A stretch of DNA of 64,000 bases from Psococerastis gibbosa (GCA_963971405.1 OZ020486.1:25567419-25631418); one strand, 5' to 3'. Positions 23,283 through 33,955 are shown, counted from the first letter of the stretch. Made by a program: numbers and translations. The notes: a model not told the origin generated them from the letters alone.

Positions 23283-25475
23283 TGAGATGTCATATTTGCC
23301 CTCTCTACCTTTATTGGCAAATGAAATTGTCAAATGGACCTTTTCGTGCAAGCAGTAAGTAGAGGTCACCAGGGTTTTCTTACCTACATGGAATGGGGGA
23401 TATGGAGTCCGTCGTATCACATTTCCCTTCTTTCTTGGATGTCTTTTTTTATTTTTCCACAATGGTTTGATGAGGAGATGGGCCGTAACTTCCTGGTGGC
23501 TTCCTTGATACAACTTTTATATTATTTGTATTCGAATCCACACGTTTCGTCTTGGTTAAGGCAGCTCTCGATCGGAGAAACGGAATAGTATTTGCTGGCT
23601 TTTCTTCATTACCTTGACCCCGCGTCGACATTGTTTTAATTTAGTCTCTCGCGTCCGTCTTGTTCAACTGTTTCTGTAAGGGTTTAAGTACCAATTATGA
23701 ACCTGCCACGTCGATAGAGGCCTTTAATTTCAACAACAAATCAATGCCTATAAGGCACGGTTGCCTCAGACCATTAAGCAGGTTGAACCGATGGTTGACC
23801 ATACGGGAACCAACTTAAACTCGCTGCCAGGCGGTTCCCACGAGCTCTGCGTGCAATGAAGAGTCGGCTAACTTTACTCGACCAGACGTAGGCGTCACCC
23901 GGAAGCCACTCGTAACCAACATGTCCCAGTAAGGGGCTGCTATTAGGGCAGAATTAGCGCCCGTGTCTACCAGCGTTGGAAGGAAATAACGTTTCCCCCA
24001 TTTTGACACGTAAGAAAGGTCACTCAGCCAGCCCTACACATGCCAGCTCGATCTGCTCTGGCGCTGGAAAAGTAATCCTTAATATAATCCGCAAATTCGG
24101 GATGTGGAGGGTCCATGTCATCGGGCGGCCCACAATCTTTAAAATAATGTGTAGCGAATCGCAATTGTAACAAAGATTCACCGCTGCTGCCTTTAAGTTG
24201 GTGTACGCATCGGCCATACTTACATACGGTATTTTTGTCTGCCAAATATTAATTGTTGCTTCTATTTCTGCACAGGCTGCCTCTAGTTGCCGGAAGATGT
24301 AGACGTCCGCGAAAATCACCCCGGACGACGGTAAACGCCTCCAGGAATTCCAACTCTGCAGATTCGGTAATTGCACTTCAAACCATGTTTTTGTCGTCCG
24401 AGAGAGAAGATCGATCTGGCAAACCGGGGTAGATTAAATCCATGGGAAGTCCTGATTTGCTTGCCTCTCAGAGTCTCGTACAAATTCTTCCTCCCAGAGA
24501 TACAGATGTCTCGGGACCGACAGACGCTCAGAAATTTAACCAGGGGCATCCTGTAGCCACTCATGTCTGTCGAATGCCGGAACGGGTCGTAAGAGCTGCC
24601 ATGAAAGGGTTGCTGGTGTTGCCAGGTCGGCGGTTGCTGCGGCATATGTGGCGGCGGTGGCTGTGGCCAGCCTGTTGCTTGTGACGGCTGGTGGGCACTC
24701 TGGTGCTGTGGTGGCGTATGCCATGCTTGTGGAAACTGTTGTTGCGGCTGCTGTGTAACTGTCGCCCGAGGCGGCTGTTGGGCAGTCGGCTGCTGCAGTG
24801 GAGCACTCCACTGCGGTGGCATCGGCTGTTGAGGTCTGGCCGCGTTCCCTGTCGTCTCCTGCATTGACATGACATAAACGTGCTCATATTGACACAACTG
24901 CTGCTGATGTGTAACTGTCGCCCAAGGCGGCTGTTGGGCAGTCATTGCTGCAGTGGAGCATTCCACTGCGGTGGCATCGGCTGTTGTGGTCTGGCCGCGT
25001 TCCCTGTCGTCTCCTGCATTGACATGACATAAACGTGCTCATATTGACACAACTGCTGCTGATGTGTAACTGTCGCCCAAGGCGGCTGTTGGGCAGTCAT
25101 TGCTGCAGTGGAGCATTCCACTGCGGTGGCATCGGCTGTTGTGGTCTGGCCGCGTTCCCTGTCGTCTCTTGCATTGACATGGCATAAACGTCCTCATATT
25201 GACACATCGATAATGAATATAAATTGTTATAATTAATACTAAAATATGTTTTCCTGTTTCCAGGTATACCCAAGAATTAAAAATATTCAAGAACGTGGAA
25301 GCACTCAAAATTACATAGGAAAATCCCGGGCTTAATAACCAAATCGGGAAGACAAAATCCTCTATCTCAAGAGGAGCCAAACAACCAGTCGCGAGATGAC
25401 AGCGACTAACAATCAAAATGTGCAATCACTTATACATAGAACATTATAATATCAGCTTGTATTATAATGTATACA
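23283..25475 (-). mobile_element. LTR-element fossil, copy C (gag-protease)
   Basis: Minus strand: 5' flank shared with copy A (about 25195-25475), Gln/Pro-rich gag, capsid-like part, zinc knuckle, protease (about 23740-24010) and MSTRG frame (23631). The gag leader contains a 155-bp tandem repeat. The low-coordinate end (23283-23400) matches a piece of copy A from a different place, so the element is rearranged. Broken, about five or more breaks. No terminal repeats recognised. Confidence 0.7.
24795..25195. repeat. Tandem repeat, period about 154-156 bp, ~2.6 copies
   Basis: The cagtggagca segment recurs at 24795, 24951 and 25105, each followed by near-identical sequence including gttccctgtcgtctc and gacatgacataaacg. 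It expands the gag leader of LTR-element copy C, while copy A has a single unit. Confidence 0.9.
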
Positions 25476-25614
25476 ACCACTTGAAACTTTAAATTTTATT
25501 TAATATTCATAACTTTGGAAAATAAATAATCTGATCTCTTATTATAATTACTTCCTTTGATAATTGTTACATGAACTACTACTTATTTGTACTGCTATTT
25601 CTTATTATTAAAAC
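25476..25614. other. AT-rich spacer
   Basis: AT-rich sequence lies between LTR-element copy C and the microsatellite tail of the next LINE. No gene seen. Confidence 0.6.
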
Positions 25615-25810
25615 TGAATGAATGAATGAATGAATGAATTAAATATAGAACAATTTAAATACAATAATTGTAAAGCCCCACATGAAGACCTATAACAATT
25701 TACCCTACTCTAAAACTAAAGAAAAAAGAAAAAAAATCAATTAGACTTAATTTAACTTATTAAACTACACTTACATATTAATAACAGATCTCTCGTAAAC
25801 ACATAACAGT

Positions 25811-27265
25811 CTAGTCCACTATTTCAAATAAAGATTCCACCTCTTCCCGTCTCATCTGCCATTCCCGGACGAATTTGGAAAATTTATTTATTGACAGCGA
25901 CCCAGGACACATATTAAGTAAGTTAAATAATTTTGGTGCTATATATTGGTAGGATTTGGTAAAATTTGCTATGTATGCCCTTGGTACTACAAGGTGCTCA
26001 ATTCTTCTAGTATTTGCTGGTCTGGGTCTCTGTACCCTGTCCCCACTGATAGAGTAAAAAATTCGCAATGTCTTGTATAAGAACAAGTGCCGCAGCGGGA
26101 ATAAACCGAGAGACGCAAAGAGAGGGAATGATGGCCAAGTTCTAGGTTTTTTGACTATTGTTCTAATAAGGTATTTTTGGGTAACTACAAGTGAATTTAA
26201 ATTTGTAACAAAGGTCCCACCCCACACTTGGATACCATACGCTAACCGAGATTCACAAAGTGAGTGGTATAGTTGGATTAAAATTTTTTGAGGGCAGACC
26301 TTGCGGAGGTAAAAAAGTTGTCTTAAAAAATTTCGACATTTTCCGTTTACCGATTTTAAGTGGCTGCTCCATTTCATATCACTGTCGAAGTGGACGCCAA
26401 GGTATTTCGTCGTTTGTGCTTTAGTGATAGCTGGGCATTGACAATTTGGATTTTGTAAGTAGCAATTATACGCATGGCATCTCACTTCGAGGGGCTCATC
26501 TATACTTCCTGTTCTTAGATTGTATGGCAGAAAACAGGTTTTACTAACATTAATTGTAAGGCCATGGATTTGGAACCAAGTGTTAAGATGTTGTAAATCC
26601 TCAGTCATAAACTTTTGTATCTCATTCCAGTCTCTTGCAGAGTAGCAGAGTGCCGTGTCATCAGCGAAGCTAGTCAAAGTACCATGTAGCCGCAAGTTGC
26701 ATAGTTGATTAGTGTATGAAATAAATAATAATGGGCCTAAGATTGAGCCTTGTGGTACAGAACATAGTTGTTCCAAAGCGTCACTATCTACAAACCCAAC
26801 TGTTCCACTTTTTTGAATTTGCAAACGTACTCTCTGAGTCCTCCCGATCAGATAGCTCTTGAACCACTCCCACGCTATTCCTCTTGCCCCTGCATTCCAT
26901 AAAATGTCTAGGAGCAAATTGTGTTCGACAGAATCAAAGGCACGGCTTATATCTAAGAACAAGCTGGCTGTTTTACGGCCTTTATTTAGAGAATCGTATA
27001 TGAGTCGGGTAAATTCTATTAACGCTAAATCTGTTCCTTTACCTGCCCTAAACCCAAATTGATTTGAACTTATCCAATTATGTTTCGTTAAAAAGTTGTT
27101 CAAGCGAGCTGCCATAAGTTTTTCTATGACTTTACTTGTTACATTGAGTAAACTTATAGGACGATATGACTTTGCAGAGCGGCGATCCCCTTTCTTATGC
27201 AATGGTATAACTATTGCTTCTTTCATTTTATAAGGAAATATTCCTTGTGAAAAACTGCGTGTGAT
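25811..27265 (-). CDS. LINE reverse transcriptase, open frame without stops
   Basis: This is a 489-residue open frame whose first few residues come from the inserted MITE; the true LINE part begins at about ITRSFSQGIFP. RT motifs are intact: YRPISLLNVTSKVIEK (about 39-54), GFRAGKGTDLAL (76-87), SLFLDISRAFDSV with the catalytic Asp (106-118), SVPQGSILGPLLF (174-186), SFADDTALCYS (204-214), and TKYLGVHFDSDMKW (about 290). It continues through the thumb and a C-terminal region ending ESLFEIVD. No RNase H was seen. The family acts in target-primed reverse transcription. The N-terminal EN domain is missing, so the copy cannot move by itself. Confidence 0.9.
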   Translation of the reverse strand: MTRSFSQGIFPYKMKEAIVIPLHKKGDRRSAKSYRPISLLNVTSKVIEKLMAARLNNFLTKHNWISSNQFGFRAGKGTDLALIEFTRLIYDSLNKGRKTASLFLDISRAFDSVEHNLLLDILWNAGARGIAWEWFKSYLIGRTQRVRLQIQKSGTVGFVDSDALEQLCSVPQGSILGPLLFISYTNQLCNLRLHGTLTSFADDTALCYSARDWNEIQKFMTEDLQHLNTWFQIHGLTINVSKTCFLPYNLRTGSIDEPLEVRCHAYNCYLQNPNCQCPAITKAQTTKYLGVHFDSDMKWSSHLKSVNGKCRNFLRQLFYLRKVCPQKILIQLYHSLCESRLAYGIQVWGGTFVTNLNSLVVTQKYLIRTIVKKPRTWPSFPLFASLGLFPLRHLFLYKTLRIFYSISGDRVQRPRPANTRRIEHLVVPRAYIANFTKSYQYIAPKLFNLLNMCPGSLSINKFSKFVREWQMRREEVESLFEIVD

Positions 27266-27589
27266 CACTGGCGGTTTCAAGGGGGGGGGGGGGGGGTCAT
27301 GTCCCCCCCCTTACAGGGCCTAGCCAAGAGGGGCTTTTTGGGCTGCCCTCTGTGGTAGGTTTATTCGTCGGTAAAATCTCATCTGTACTGCTTGCAAAAT
27401 GCGCAAATCCACCCAAATGTGAACCATTAATCAATTTTTTTCTCCGAGGGATACCCCCGGGTCTTCTTTCCCCAAGGTACATTATGCGTAAAACCTTACT
27501 GATTTAGGCCTATTGTACAATTGTTTTCTCCAGGGGGGGGGCCTGTAAATGCCCCCCCCCCACTTTCGAAAATTTTTAAACCGCCACTG
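27266..27589. mobile_element. hAT-type MITE with 8-bp target duplication
   Basis: The left end CACTGGCGGTTT and right end AAACCGCCACTG are inverted, with one mismatch. CGTGTGAT flanks both sides (27258-27265, 27590-27597), the 8-bp duplication expected of hAT. The 324-bp element has G and C tracts just inside its ends that could fold together. It interrupts the Jockey/CR1 LINE. Related fragments are at 19075-19165, 8640-8945 and 34873-37112. Confidence 0.9.
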
Positions 27590-27640
27590 CGTGTGATTAT
27601 TCGATTCTTGCATTACTGATTTTGGAAAATTAGACTCTGA

Positions 27641-29506
27641 AAATTATGGATTACTTATTGAATATTAACATAGGGCTACTCTAGAAAGTTGCCGTTTTCT
27701 TAAACTGTTGACTGTCCTGATAGTCTCGGAAGCATGGAGCCTGATTAGCCTGGGATTGGTGTTAAAAGTTAAACGGGCTAGCCCAGTCGACAACCATGCT
27801 AATCTTCCTCCAGCTTCTCAACACAATCGAGAAATATACAGCTGCGGATGTCAAGCTCATGTTGGATCCGCCAGAAAACCGGATCGCAGGGCGCTTGGCT
27901 CCAGAGCCGCACCCTGCCACTTGCGGAGACTCAACTGAAGCCTCAGGGAGCGTTAAGGTCAGAAAAATCAACCTGGACAAAATCTGCAACAACAAACTCT
28001 TTTCTAATGCAAAATTATAAAAGGACAACAATAAATTTAAATTGCAAAGAAAATCCGCCAAAACAGTATCGAGTGAATTACGTTAAAACCACGTCATAAA
28101 CGGGGCAATAGATGAATATGAATAGAAAAATTCCAGAAACAAGTATGGCTGACTCCAAGGAAAATTGTACCAAAACTAATTATTTTTATTTAAAATATCA
28201 GTTAAAACCCCAGCCGGGAACTTCCTATTCCGTTTTCACAAATGCAACAACAAAATATAATGTGAGAGTGACAAGAAATTACTACGGTAAGTACTGAGAA
28301 AACCATTATATTGACAAAACCGGTGGCCTAAGACCGGGCCCTCCAAACAAACTTTTAAAGATTGATAAACGACTTGATAATACAACTTAGAAGTATCCCC
28401 GGGATTGATGTTCTATGCTATGCAGACAACCTAACAATCTGGGGCCCTCGAGTGAGCACTGAACCAAGCCCTGCATGTCCTGAGAGCGTGGTGTGCGGAA
28501 AATGAGATGCTCGTCAGCAAAGACAAAACTACTGCACAACTTTTCTCCCTGTCTACCAAGAACCACACAGTCAACTTAAAATACGACGACTGCGACATTG
28601 CCGTAGTTGCCAACTCCAAATACCTTTGCATGCTTTTGGACAACAAAATATCGATGGCGCAGCAACAAAGGCCTGTAAGAGAGTATGCATGTTGAAAAGA
28701 TTAGCAGGCACCACTTGGGGTGCAACGCAAGATGTCCTAGTCACCAACTACAAATCATACATAAGACCCCTTATTGAATACTGCAGCTAAGCCTTCTGTA
28801 CAGCAAGTGTCGCTAACATGCGAAAACTGGACATTGCCCGACATATTGCGCTGAGAGCTATCTGTGGGGCTGCCAAATCCACCCCTATCACAGCCTTGGA
28901 GTGTCAAACAGACATTGAACCAATAGAGTTGCGCCGCGACTGTACAACCCTTAAATTCTTTAATAGAGGAGGAAGACTTCTGGAAACGTTGCCTTGCACC
29001 ATAGCCAAGGCTGAAGACACAGAACACACCCCTGGGGAAAGCATTGGCCCTGTCAGAAAAATACAACTTGGACGCCAGCGGAAGGCCCCCCTTCGCAAGA
29101 CCTGAACTACTTGCTGAAACGTCAGAAATCCCCATCTCCCTCTCATTGCCTGGCGTAGACGTGAGGAAAGCCGACACATCTCCACAAATACTAACGGCGG
29201 CTGCTATCGACTTGATAGCGTTGAGGTACCCACAGTGCGACTGGATGCACGTTTATGCGGACGGCTCAGCCATTGGCAACACTAGTGGAGCAGGCTACTA
29301 TTCATCCATCGCCAAAGGATCTTTCCCTATGGGCCAATTCAAAACCAACTTCGATGGGGAAGTAGCAGCTGTCAAAGCAGCAGATGTATTGTGCAAGATG
29401 GGGCTAACCAAGAAGATAGTTTTTCTCTCAGACTCGACCACAGCACTGCAAGCCATCGCCTGCCCAGAACCGCACGATGATGGCCTAGTAAAGCAGGCCA
29501 TACACG
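27641..29506 (+). pseudogene. RNase H-type LINE copy B, 5' part
   Basis: It matches copy A (19190-20566), then continues. It contains CYADN (RT box, about 28415), thumb sequences (MRKLDIARHIALRAICG), and from 29044 an open frame with the start of an RNase H domain: YADGSA (first Asp), the Glu in FDGEVAAVKAAD, and FLSDSTTALQ (third acidic residue). The domain is interrupted at 29507 by the Harbinger element and resumes at 33227. The RT plus RNase H order points to the I/R1/LOA/Jockey-related clades with RNase H. Stops in the RT part mark it inactive. Confidence 0.8.
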
Positions 29507-29758
29507 GTGCGTCCAAATGAACGTACGTCCAAAATCTGGCAGAAATCGCTCTGTTTATGGGGAAACCCGACTGGACGTAGTGGACAGAAGCAACCAAGTT
29601 GGATTTCCAAATGTTTTGATGTCCACGTCCATCCGTCCATTTAGTGGTCGTACCGTGTATGGGGAAACAGTAAGTCCATATGGACGCGGACGCACCGTGT
29701 ATGTGCATTTCTACGTTCAAACTGCAATCAGTCGTGTGTCAGCTACCGTGGAGTAAAC

Positions 29759-32362
29759 ATGGGAACTAAAGGCCATGACTTTGTTTTGGAAGTGATTGAA
29801 AAATACCGGGGGCACGAATGCCTTTGGCATTTGAATGACAGTTATCATGACAAAGGGATAAGGGGCTTGGCATGGGATGACATGTTATCATTTTTCCGCA
29901 CCAAGGACCCCAATGTAACTTTAGAAGTGGTAGAAAAAAAATTCAAAATATGCGCTCGTCCTACCAAAAAACAGCTGAGGAAGGTAAGTGATAATTTAAT
30001 TTCCTAATGACAATAATGCAACTGAAGTGACCTCGCGGACAAAAAGTGCAGGCATTAGGCTAAACCAGGGTTTGCATTTCTTGCTAGGCTATTAATAACT
30101 TTTTTTTAATTACAATTACACCATAGCATTAGGCTTCCGCCATCAGCTTTCTTGCAGCCCAATACAACACATAATCTGGTGAACCAGAGCCTGGCACGTG
30201 CTCTCTCTGAACCGCAATTTTTATGCTATATATGCCTACTTTTTGACGTTTAGAAGAGTTATTTTACAACTTTACATAGAGCTTGGCGAAATTATAGTAT
30301 TTTTGGTCCATTTAAAAAATAAATATAGTAGTACAGGGCCCGAAAAAATCTCAAAATATAGTATGTGTTTAGTGTACACGGTGGTTAAAAAATCGTTGCA
30401 TCACAACAGCCCATTTACGGCTCAGGCCTGAGGAGTAGTAGGGCACACTCTTTCAAGACCTCTGCACAAGTTGGGGTGTTGTGGTCAGCAACTCGCCCGG
30501 TAGCACTATCAGGAATCAGGAAGAAGTGAACCCTGTTTTCTATCCATGGAAGTGGTCGTATTTCGACGCCATCAGCGCGTCAAATTTATACTGGGACAAG
30601 AATTTTTCACCTACTGAGATTTAAAGTCTACATGCCCGATTGCTATTGCTGTAGTATGTGTTATGTTAAATCTTCATGAGATTACCAATCCGGTGCCAGT
30701 AAAATTTACTGTGAGTTGGTTGTTAAAGTTTATTCAAATGAAAACTTCCTTAGGCCGACAGATTTTACAATAGTTACGTTAATATAAGTTCTATTTGTAT
30801 AAATATATTAATATTTTTTTTATTTTGGGTGAAGGCATCTGAAGGCACTGGTACGGGAGTGGATGATATCCACGTGCAAAAACTTTGGTACTTCAGCCAT
30901 CTCCATTTCATGAATGAATGAGCTCAACGAACAAGCAAAACAGCCTCTTCAATTATTGAAGATTTACCATTCGGAGAAAATAAGGTGAGAAACAACAGTT
31001 GCTTAATTTTTCACCATTTATTTAGTTAAGGTAACTTAAAAGCTGATTTTTTTAAAACATTTAGCCTAATTGTCTGCCGACGCAACAAATGACGACGTCC
31101 CTGTCATAGCCCTATTTTTGCGTCTTGCCAGTCCACTTGCCCTTCCCCAACGAAATATTCTGCAAACTTTTCGCGCACAAGCTTTGCTGACATACTTGCA
31201 TTTCTCGATAAAGTGCACTGAAGGCTGGGTTGTAAATTATACTCTTCATTTTCCTCACCAGTGTCTTTTACGTTGTATGAGTTTGTACTATACAATTTCT
31301 TCTGAGAAAATTATGTAGAATACAACATGTAAGAACGACAATGTCGATCCGCTCTAATGACAAGTTAATGCTTGTATGAAGTATTCGAAACCTGCTGGCC
31401 AAAATTCCAAAAACATTTTCAACAATTCTTCTTGCCCTGGATAAGCGGTAGTTAAAAATTCGACGCTGTGTGTTCAAATTTTGTTGGCTTAAAGCAAACG
31501 CTTCATCCCCAATAAAAACATATGGCACTTGGGTCATGCCATCTGATAGAAATTGCGGAGGAGGCAGGTTCAGTTGATGATTTTCATGTTTCTTGAAGTA
31601 CTCGGTATTTCTTATAACTCCGCCATCTGATCTGCGACCATTTGTACCGACATCCACCCAGATAAACTCGTAGTCGGCATTAACGCAAGCCATGAGTACA
31701 ATAGAATGGAAGTGTTTGTAATTGTAAAAGTAAGACCCGCTTCCGGGAGGTGGAGTTATTCTGATGTGCTTCCCATCCCAAGCACCAAGACAATGCGGAA
31801 AATTCCACATTTTTTCGAATTGCTCAGCAACTTCCCTCCATTCTTGCTCTGTACTAGGACTCTGAAAATAATAAAGTTGTAATTTAGAATCTCGTAAGTA
31901 CACTGCTCTGCGATTCGTTATTAAACAGAGATATAATTGTTCCAGGCAAGCGATTCCATCGATTCAGAACAAAGTGTATCGAGCCCAGCGAGTGTATATT
32001 CTACGTCATCGTCGAAGCAATTCAAAAGACCAGCAACAAAAGCTCACTTGGTTTTGGAAAAAATATCTAAGAGGTTGGATGTAACTGGTGGCCAAACCGC
32101 AGTTGCAAAATTGAAGAATAGACATGAGGCAAAACTTCGAGCGATTGAAATGATTCCTTTCTGTCAGAAAATGATTAGTGACGTGCTTTTTTTTGCCGAA
32201 CTTCGCATCCTTAACGTTACTAGTAGGATAGTAACCGATAATTATCCCCCACCTCCCCCTCTCACTTCTTCTCATGACACTTCATCAGGCTCGGTTAATA
32301 AAGTAATGCAAGCTTATGAAGAGGCAATGGATGATGAATACCGTTGTGAGGATTTGGGGTGA
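29759..32362 (+). CDS. Harbinger accessory MADF (Myb/SANT-like) protein, three exons
   Basis: Proposed exons are 29759-29983, 30835-30984 and 31946-32362. Donors gtaagt and gtgaga and acceptors gaag and tccag all join in phase 0, giving about 263 codons. Exon 1 encodes a MADF-type DNA-binding domain (FVLEVIEKYRGHECLWHLND, LAWDDML, KKQLRK). Exon 2 has GVDDIHVQKLWYFSHLHFM, the usual MADF continuation, with one in-frame TGA at 30919 in an aatg repeat. Exon 3 holds a Ser-rich linker, a Lys/Arg-rich part and a Pro-rich stretch before an acidic end. In Harbinger elements such a protein partners the transposase for nuclear import and end binding. The TGA implies a dead copy or a sequencing slip. Confidence 0.75.
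31268..31861 (-). CDS. PIF/Harbinger transposase (DDE_Tnp_4/HARBI1-like), last exon
   Basis: An open frame from an acceptor (ttattttcag) gives about 197 residues. NFPHCLGAWDGKHIRI carries the first catalytic Asp, VDVGTNGRRSDGGVIRN the typical glycine-rich block, YVFIGDEAFALS the second Asp, and RRIVENVFGILASRFRI the catalytic Glu. All three catalytic residues are present. The upstream exon is at 32857-32950. This exon lies entirely within intron 2 of the opposing MADF gene. The family catalyses cut-and-paste transposition at TWA-like sites. Confidence 0.9.
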   Translation of the reverse strand, partial: SPSTEQEWREVAEQFEKMWNFPHCLGAWDGKHIRITPPPGSGSYFYNYKHFHSIVLMACVNADYEFIWVDVGTNGRRSDGGVIRNTEYFKKHENHQLNLPPPQFLSDGMTQVPYVFIGDEAFALSQQNLNTQRRIFNYRLSRARRIVENVFGILASRFRILHTSINLSLERIDIVVLTCCILHNFLRRNCIVQTHTT

Positions 32363-32856
32363 TTTTTTAAAATAAAATAAAGAAATAAAATAAATTTTGA
32401 CTTTTTGTTCTATTACTAAGCCAACCTACTAGCTACCAACCTTCTGCTATGAATCACTGTACAACCACAAATAAAAATTCTGGGCGTGTAAAGATACATG
32501 TTTACTCTAACCATTGCCACAAAAATAATATCTTCAAAATTGCTAATTTTTCTGATATTGAATTTTGAAGAGTGCAATGTGTGCCCCAAGGTCGCGGGTA
32601 TATGGTTCAGCCTTGAGGCTAAATATCTCATTCATAACTTTTATGAAAATAATTGTGCTATAGGCCCCGCACGACCAACTGCCGATTGACGTGTGACGAG
32701 TGACGTGCCCAGGTGGGTGGTCCTTAGGGTAAATTTCACAGACAGTTGGTTCTGCGGACCCTTAAAATTTTCAATTTCAACTTGTAGGACCTACCTGCTA
32801 AAAATTAATTTGCATTCTCACACATTAATACCTTAATCAGCAGGAGGCATATTTAC

Positions 32857-32950
32857 CTTCATGTAATCTTGAAGGAACCGCAAAATTTGCATGCATGTCT
32901 CTGGTATTATGTGCCCCAATGCTTGCGGTGAAATGGCTGTTGGCTGTTTC
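32857..32950 (-). pseudogene. Harbinger transposase upstream exon (decayed)
   Basis: The minus-strand sequence AISPQALGHIIPETCMQILR continues to QDYMK and a donor (gtaaat). It joins in phase 0 to the last exon (YMK then SPSTEQEW), exactly as in intact Harbinger transposases. Farther upstream, the same frame meets a stop near 32946 and the N-terminal part is not readable, so the transposase gene is probably dead. Confidence 0.65.
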
Positions 32951-33226
32951 TGAGGTAATTATTCCAGTCAGAAGGCTCCAAAGTGAGTTGTTTTATCAAA
33001 TTCAAGTGACTGATATCCCTCCTTCTTGAAAGCCAACCATTCTGCCACTTCTTTTTTGGTTTCTTCTTTTTTTAATGTATATACAAACTGCTGCAGCGTA
33101 CAGTAGTTGCAATTCATCCTTAATATTAATGTACACGTATACAAACACAGAACCGGAAGACAACAGCTGGTGGACTGATCGTATGTTTTTTAGCTTGGAC
33201 TTGGACGTACGCCCATTTGGACGCAC

Positions 33227-33631
33227 GTTAAGGCAGTGTCAGTCTAGACTCCTGGAGCTACAAACCGTGTCAGATATCCACCTACAATGGGTCCCTGGCC
33301 ACTGACATCCGTGGGAACGAGGGGGCTGACAAACTAGCAAAGGCGGGGTGCCTACTACCGCAACCTCTGCATCCCCTCATCTTCCCCACCACTTGCAGAC
33401 TAATTCAAGCAAATGCCAAGAACGCGACTAGAGATGTCTGGAAAGTAAGAGCAGCTGTCAAACGATGGGATCCGCTCCTAGCAAAAACCATCCCCAGCAA
33501 CTTGCGCCGGGACATCGCTGTGGCAGCGTTCCTAATGGCCACAGGGAATGACTACCTCCAGAGCCACCTGCATAGAATAGGTATCGCCGAGTCACCCGAA
33601 TGCCCCCTCTGCTTCAACTTCAACTCTGTCA
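33227..33631 (+). pseudogene. RNase H-type LINE copy B, 3' part
   Basis: It resumes the RNase H domain (RLLELQTVSDIHLQWVPGH) after the Harbinger insertion. With a frame change it then shows the NEGAD block carrying the last acidic residue, followed by a C-terminal region ending in a CPLC-type Cys motif near 33600. It is abruptly joined to a dispersed repeat at 33632. Confidence 0.8.
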
Positions 33632-33955
33632 ACATTAATAACGACTACAATGCATGTGAATTCAAAAGGAATCGTTTTTGAGAAATAATTTTTTCGACGT
33701 TTTTTTTGGAGTTTTTTTAGAATAACCCCCCCCCCCCCAATCGAGTTAGCCCAATGTAAAACAATAAATGGTCTCGAGATATGATATTTGTGAACCTACA
33801 TGCAAAATTAAATAAAAATCGACCGAGTAGTTGCCTGGAAATCGATGAAATGACAGAGCGACAGACAGGCGTCAAAACGTAATTCCGTTGAAATCTCGGA
33901 ATTGAAAATTTCGACCATCACAAAGCTTTCCTTATGCTACCTATTAATTGGAAAG
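33632..33955 (+). repeat. Dispersed repeat copy (GCTTTCCAATTTA family)
   Basis: It begins aacattaataacgactacaa, matching 1828 onward, runs through a C tract and gaccgagtag, and ends at attaattggaaagc. It replaces the 3' end of the LINE copy. Confidence 0.75.

Larger units (their letters stand above)
25615..27640 (-). mobile_element. Jockey/CR1-type LINE, 5'-truncated, with (ATTC)n tail
   Basis: The minus-strand element ends in a microsatellite 3' tail (gaatgaatgaat on the plus strand at 25616-25639) as in CR1/Jockey-group LINEs. It carries one open RT frame (25811-27280), is interrupted by the hAT MITE at 27266-27589, and resumes for a short stretch to about 27640, where it is 5'-truncated. 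The endonuclease is absent. The clean reading frame suggests it is younger than the fragment at 14340-16510. Confidence 0.85.
29507..33226. mobile_element. PIF/Harbinger DNA transposon, two-gene
   Basis: Terminal inverted repeats of about 26 bases: GTGCGTCCAAATG at the left and its inverse at the right, continuing with CGTACGTCCAA. Subterminal ggacg/cgtcc motifs recur at 29520-29720. The usual 3-bp duplication is not obvious: the flanks are tacacg and gttaag. It carries a plus-strand MADF-domain gene and a minus-strand DDE transposase. It sits inside the RNase H domain of the LINE. Length 3.72 kb, typical for the superfamily. Confidence 0.9.

Noticed and set aside
24795-25195. CRISPR-like array
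   Set aside because: The units are whole 155-bp tandem duplications of gag leader sequence without spacers, in a eukaryotic context.
18390-25475. The AT-rich flanks shared by LTR-element copies A and C as LTRs
   Set aside because: No matching repeat occurs at the other end of either copy and no border or duplication was found. They may be leader sequence.
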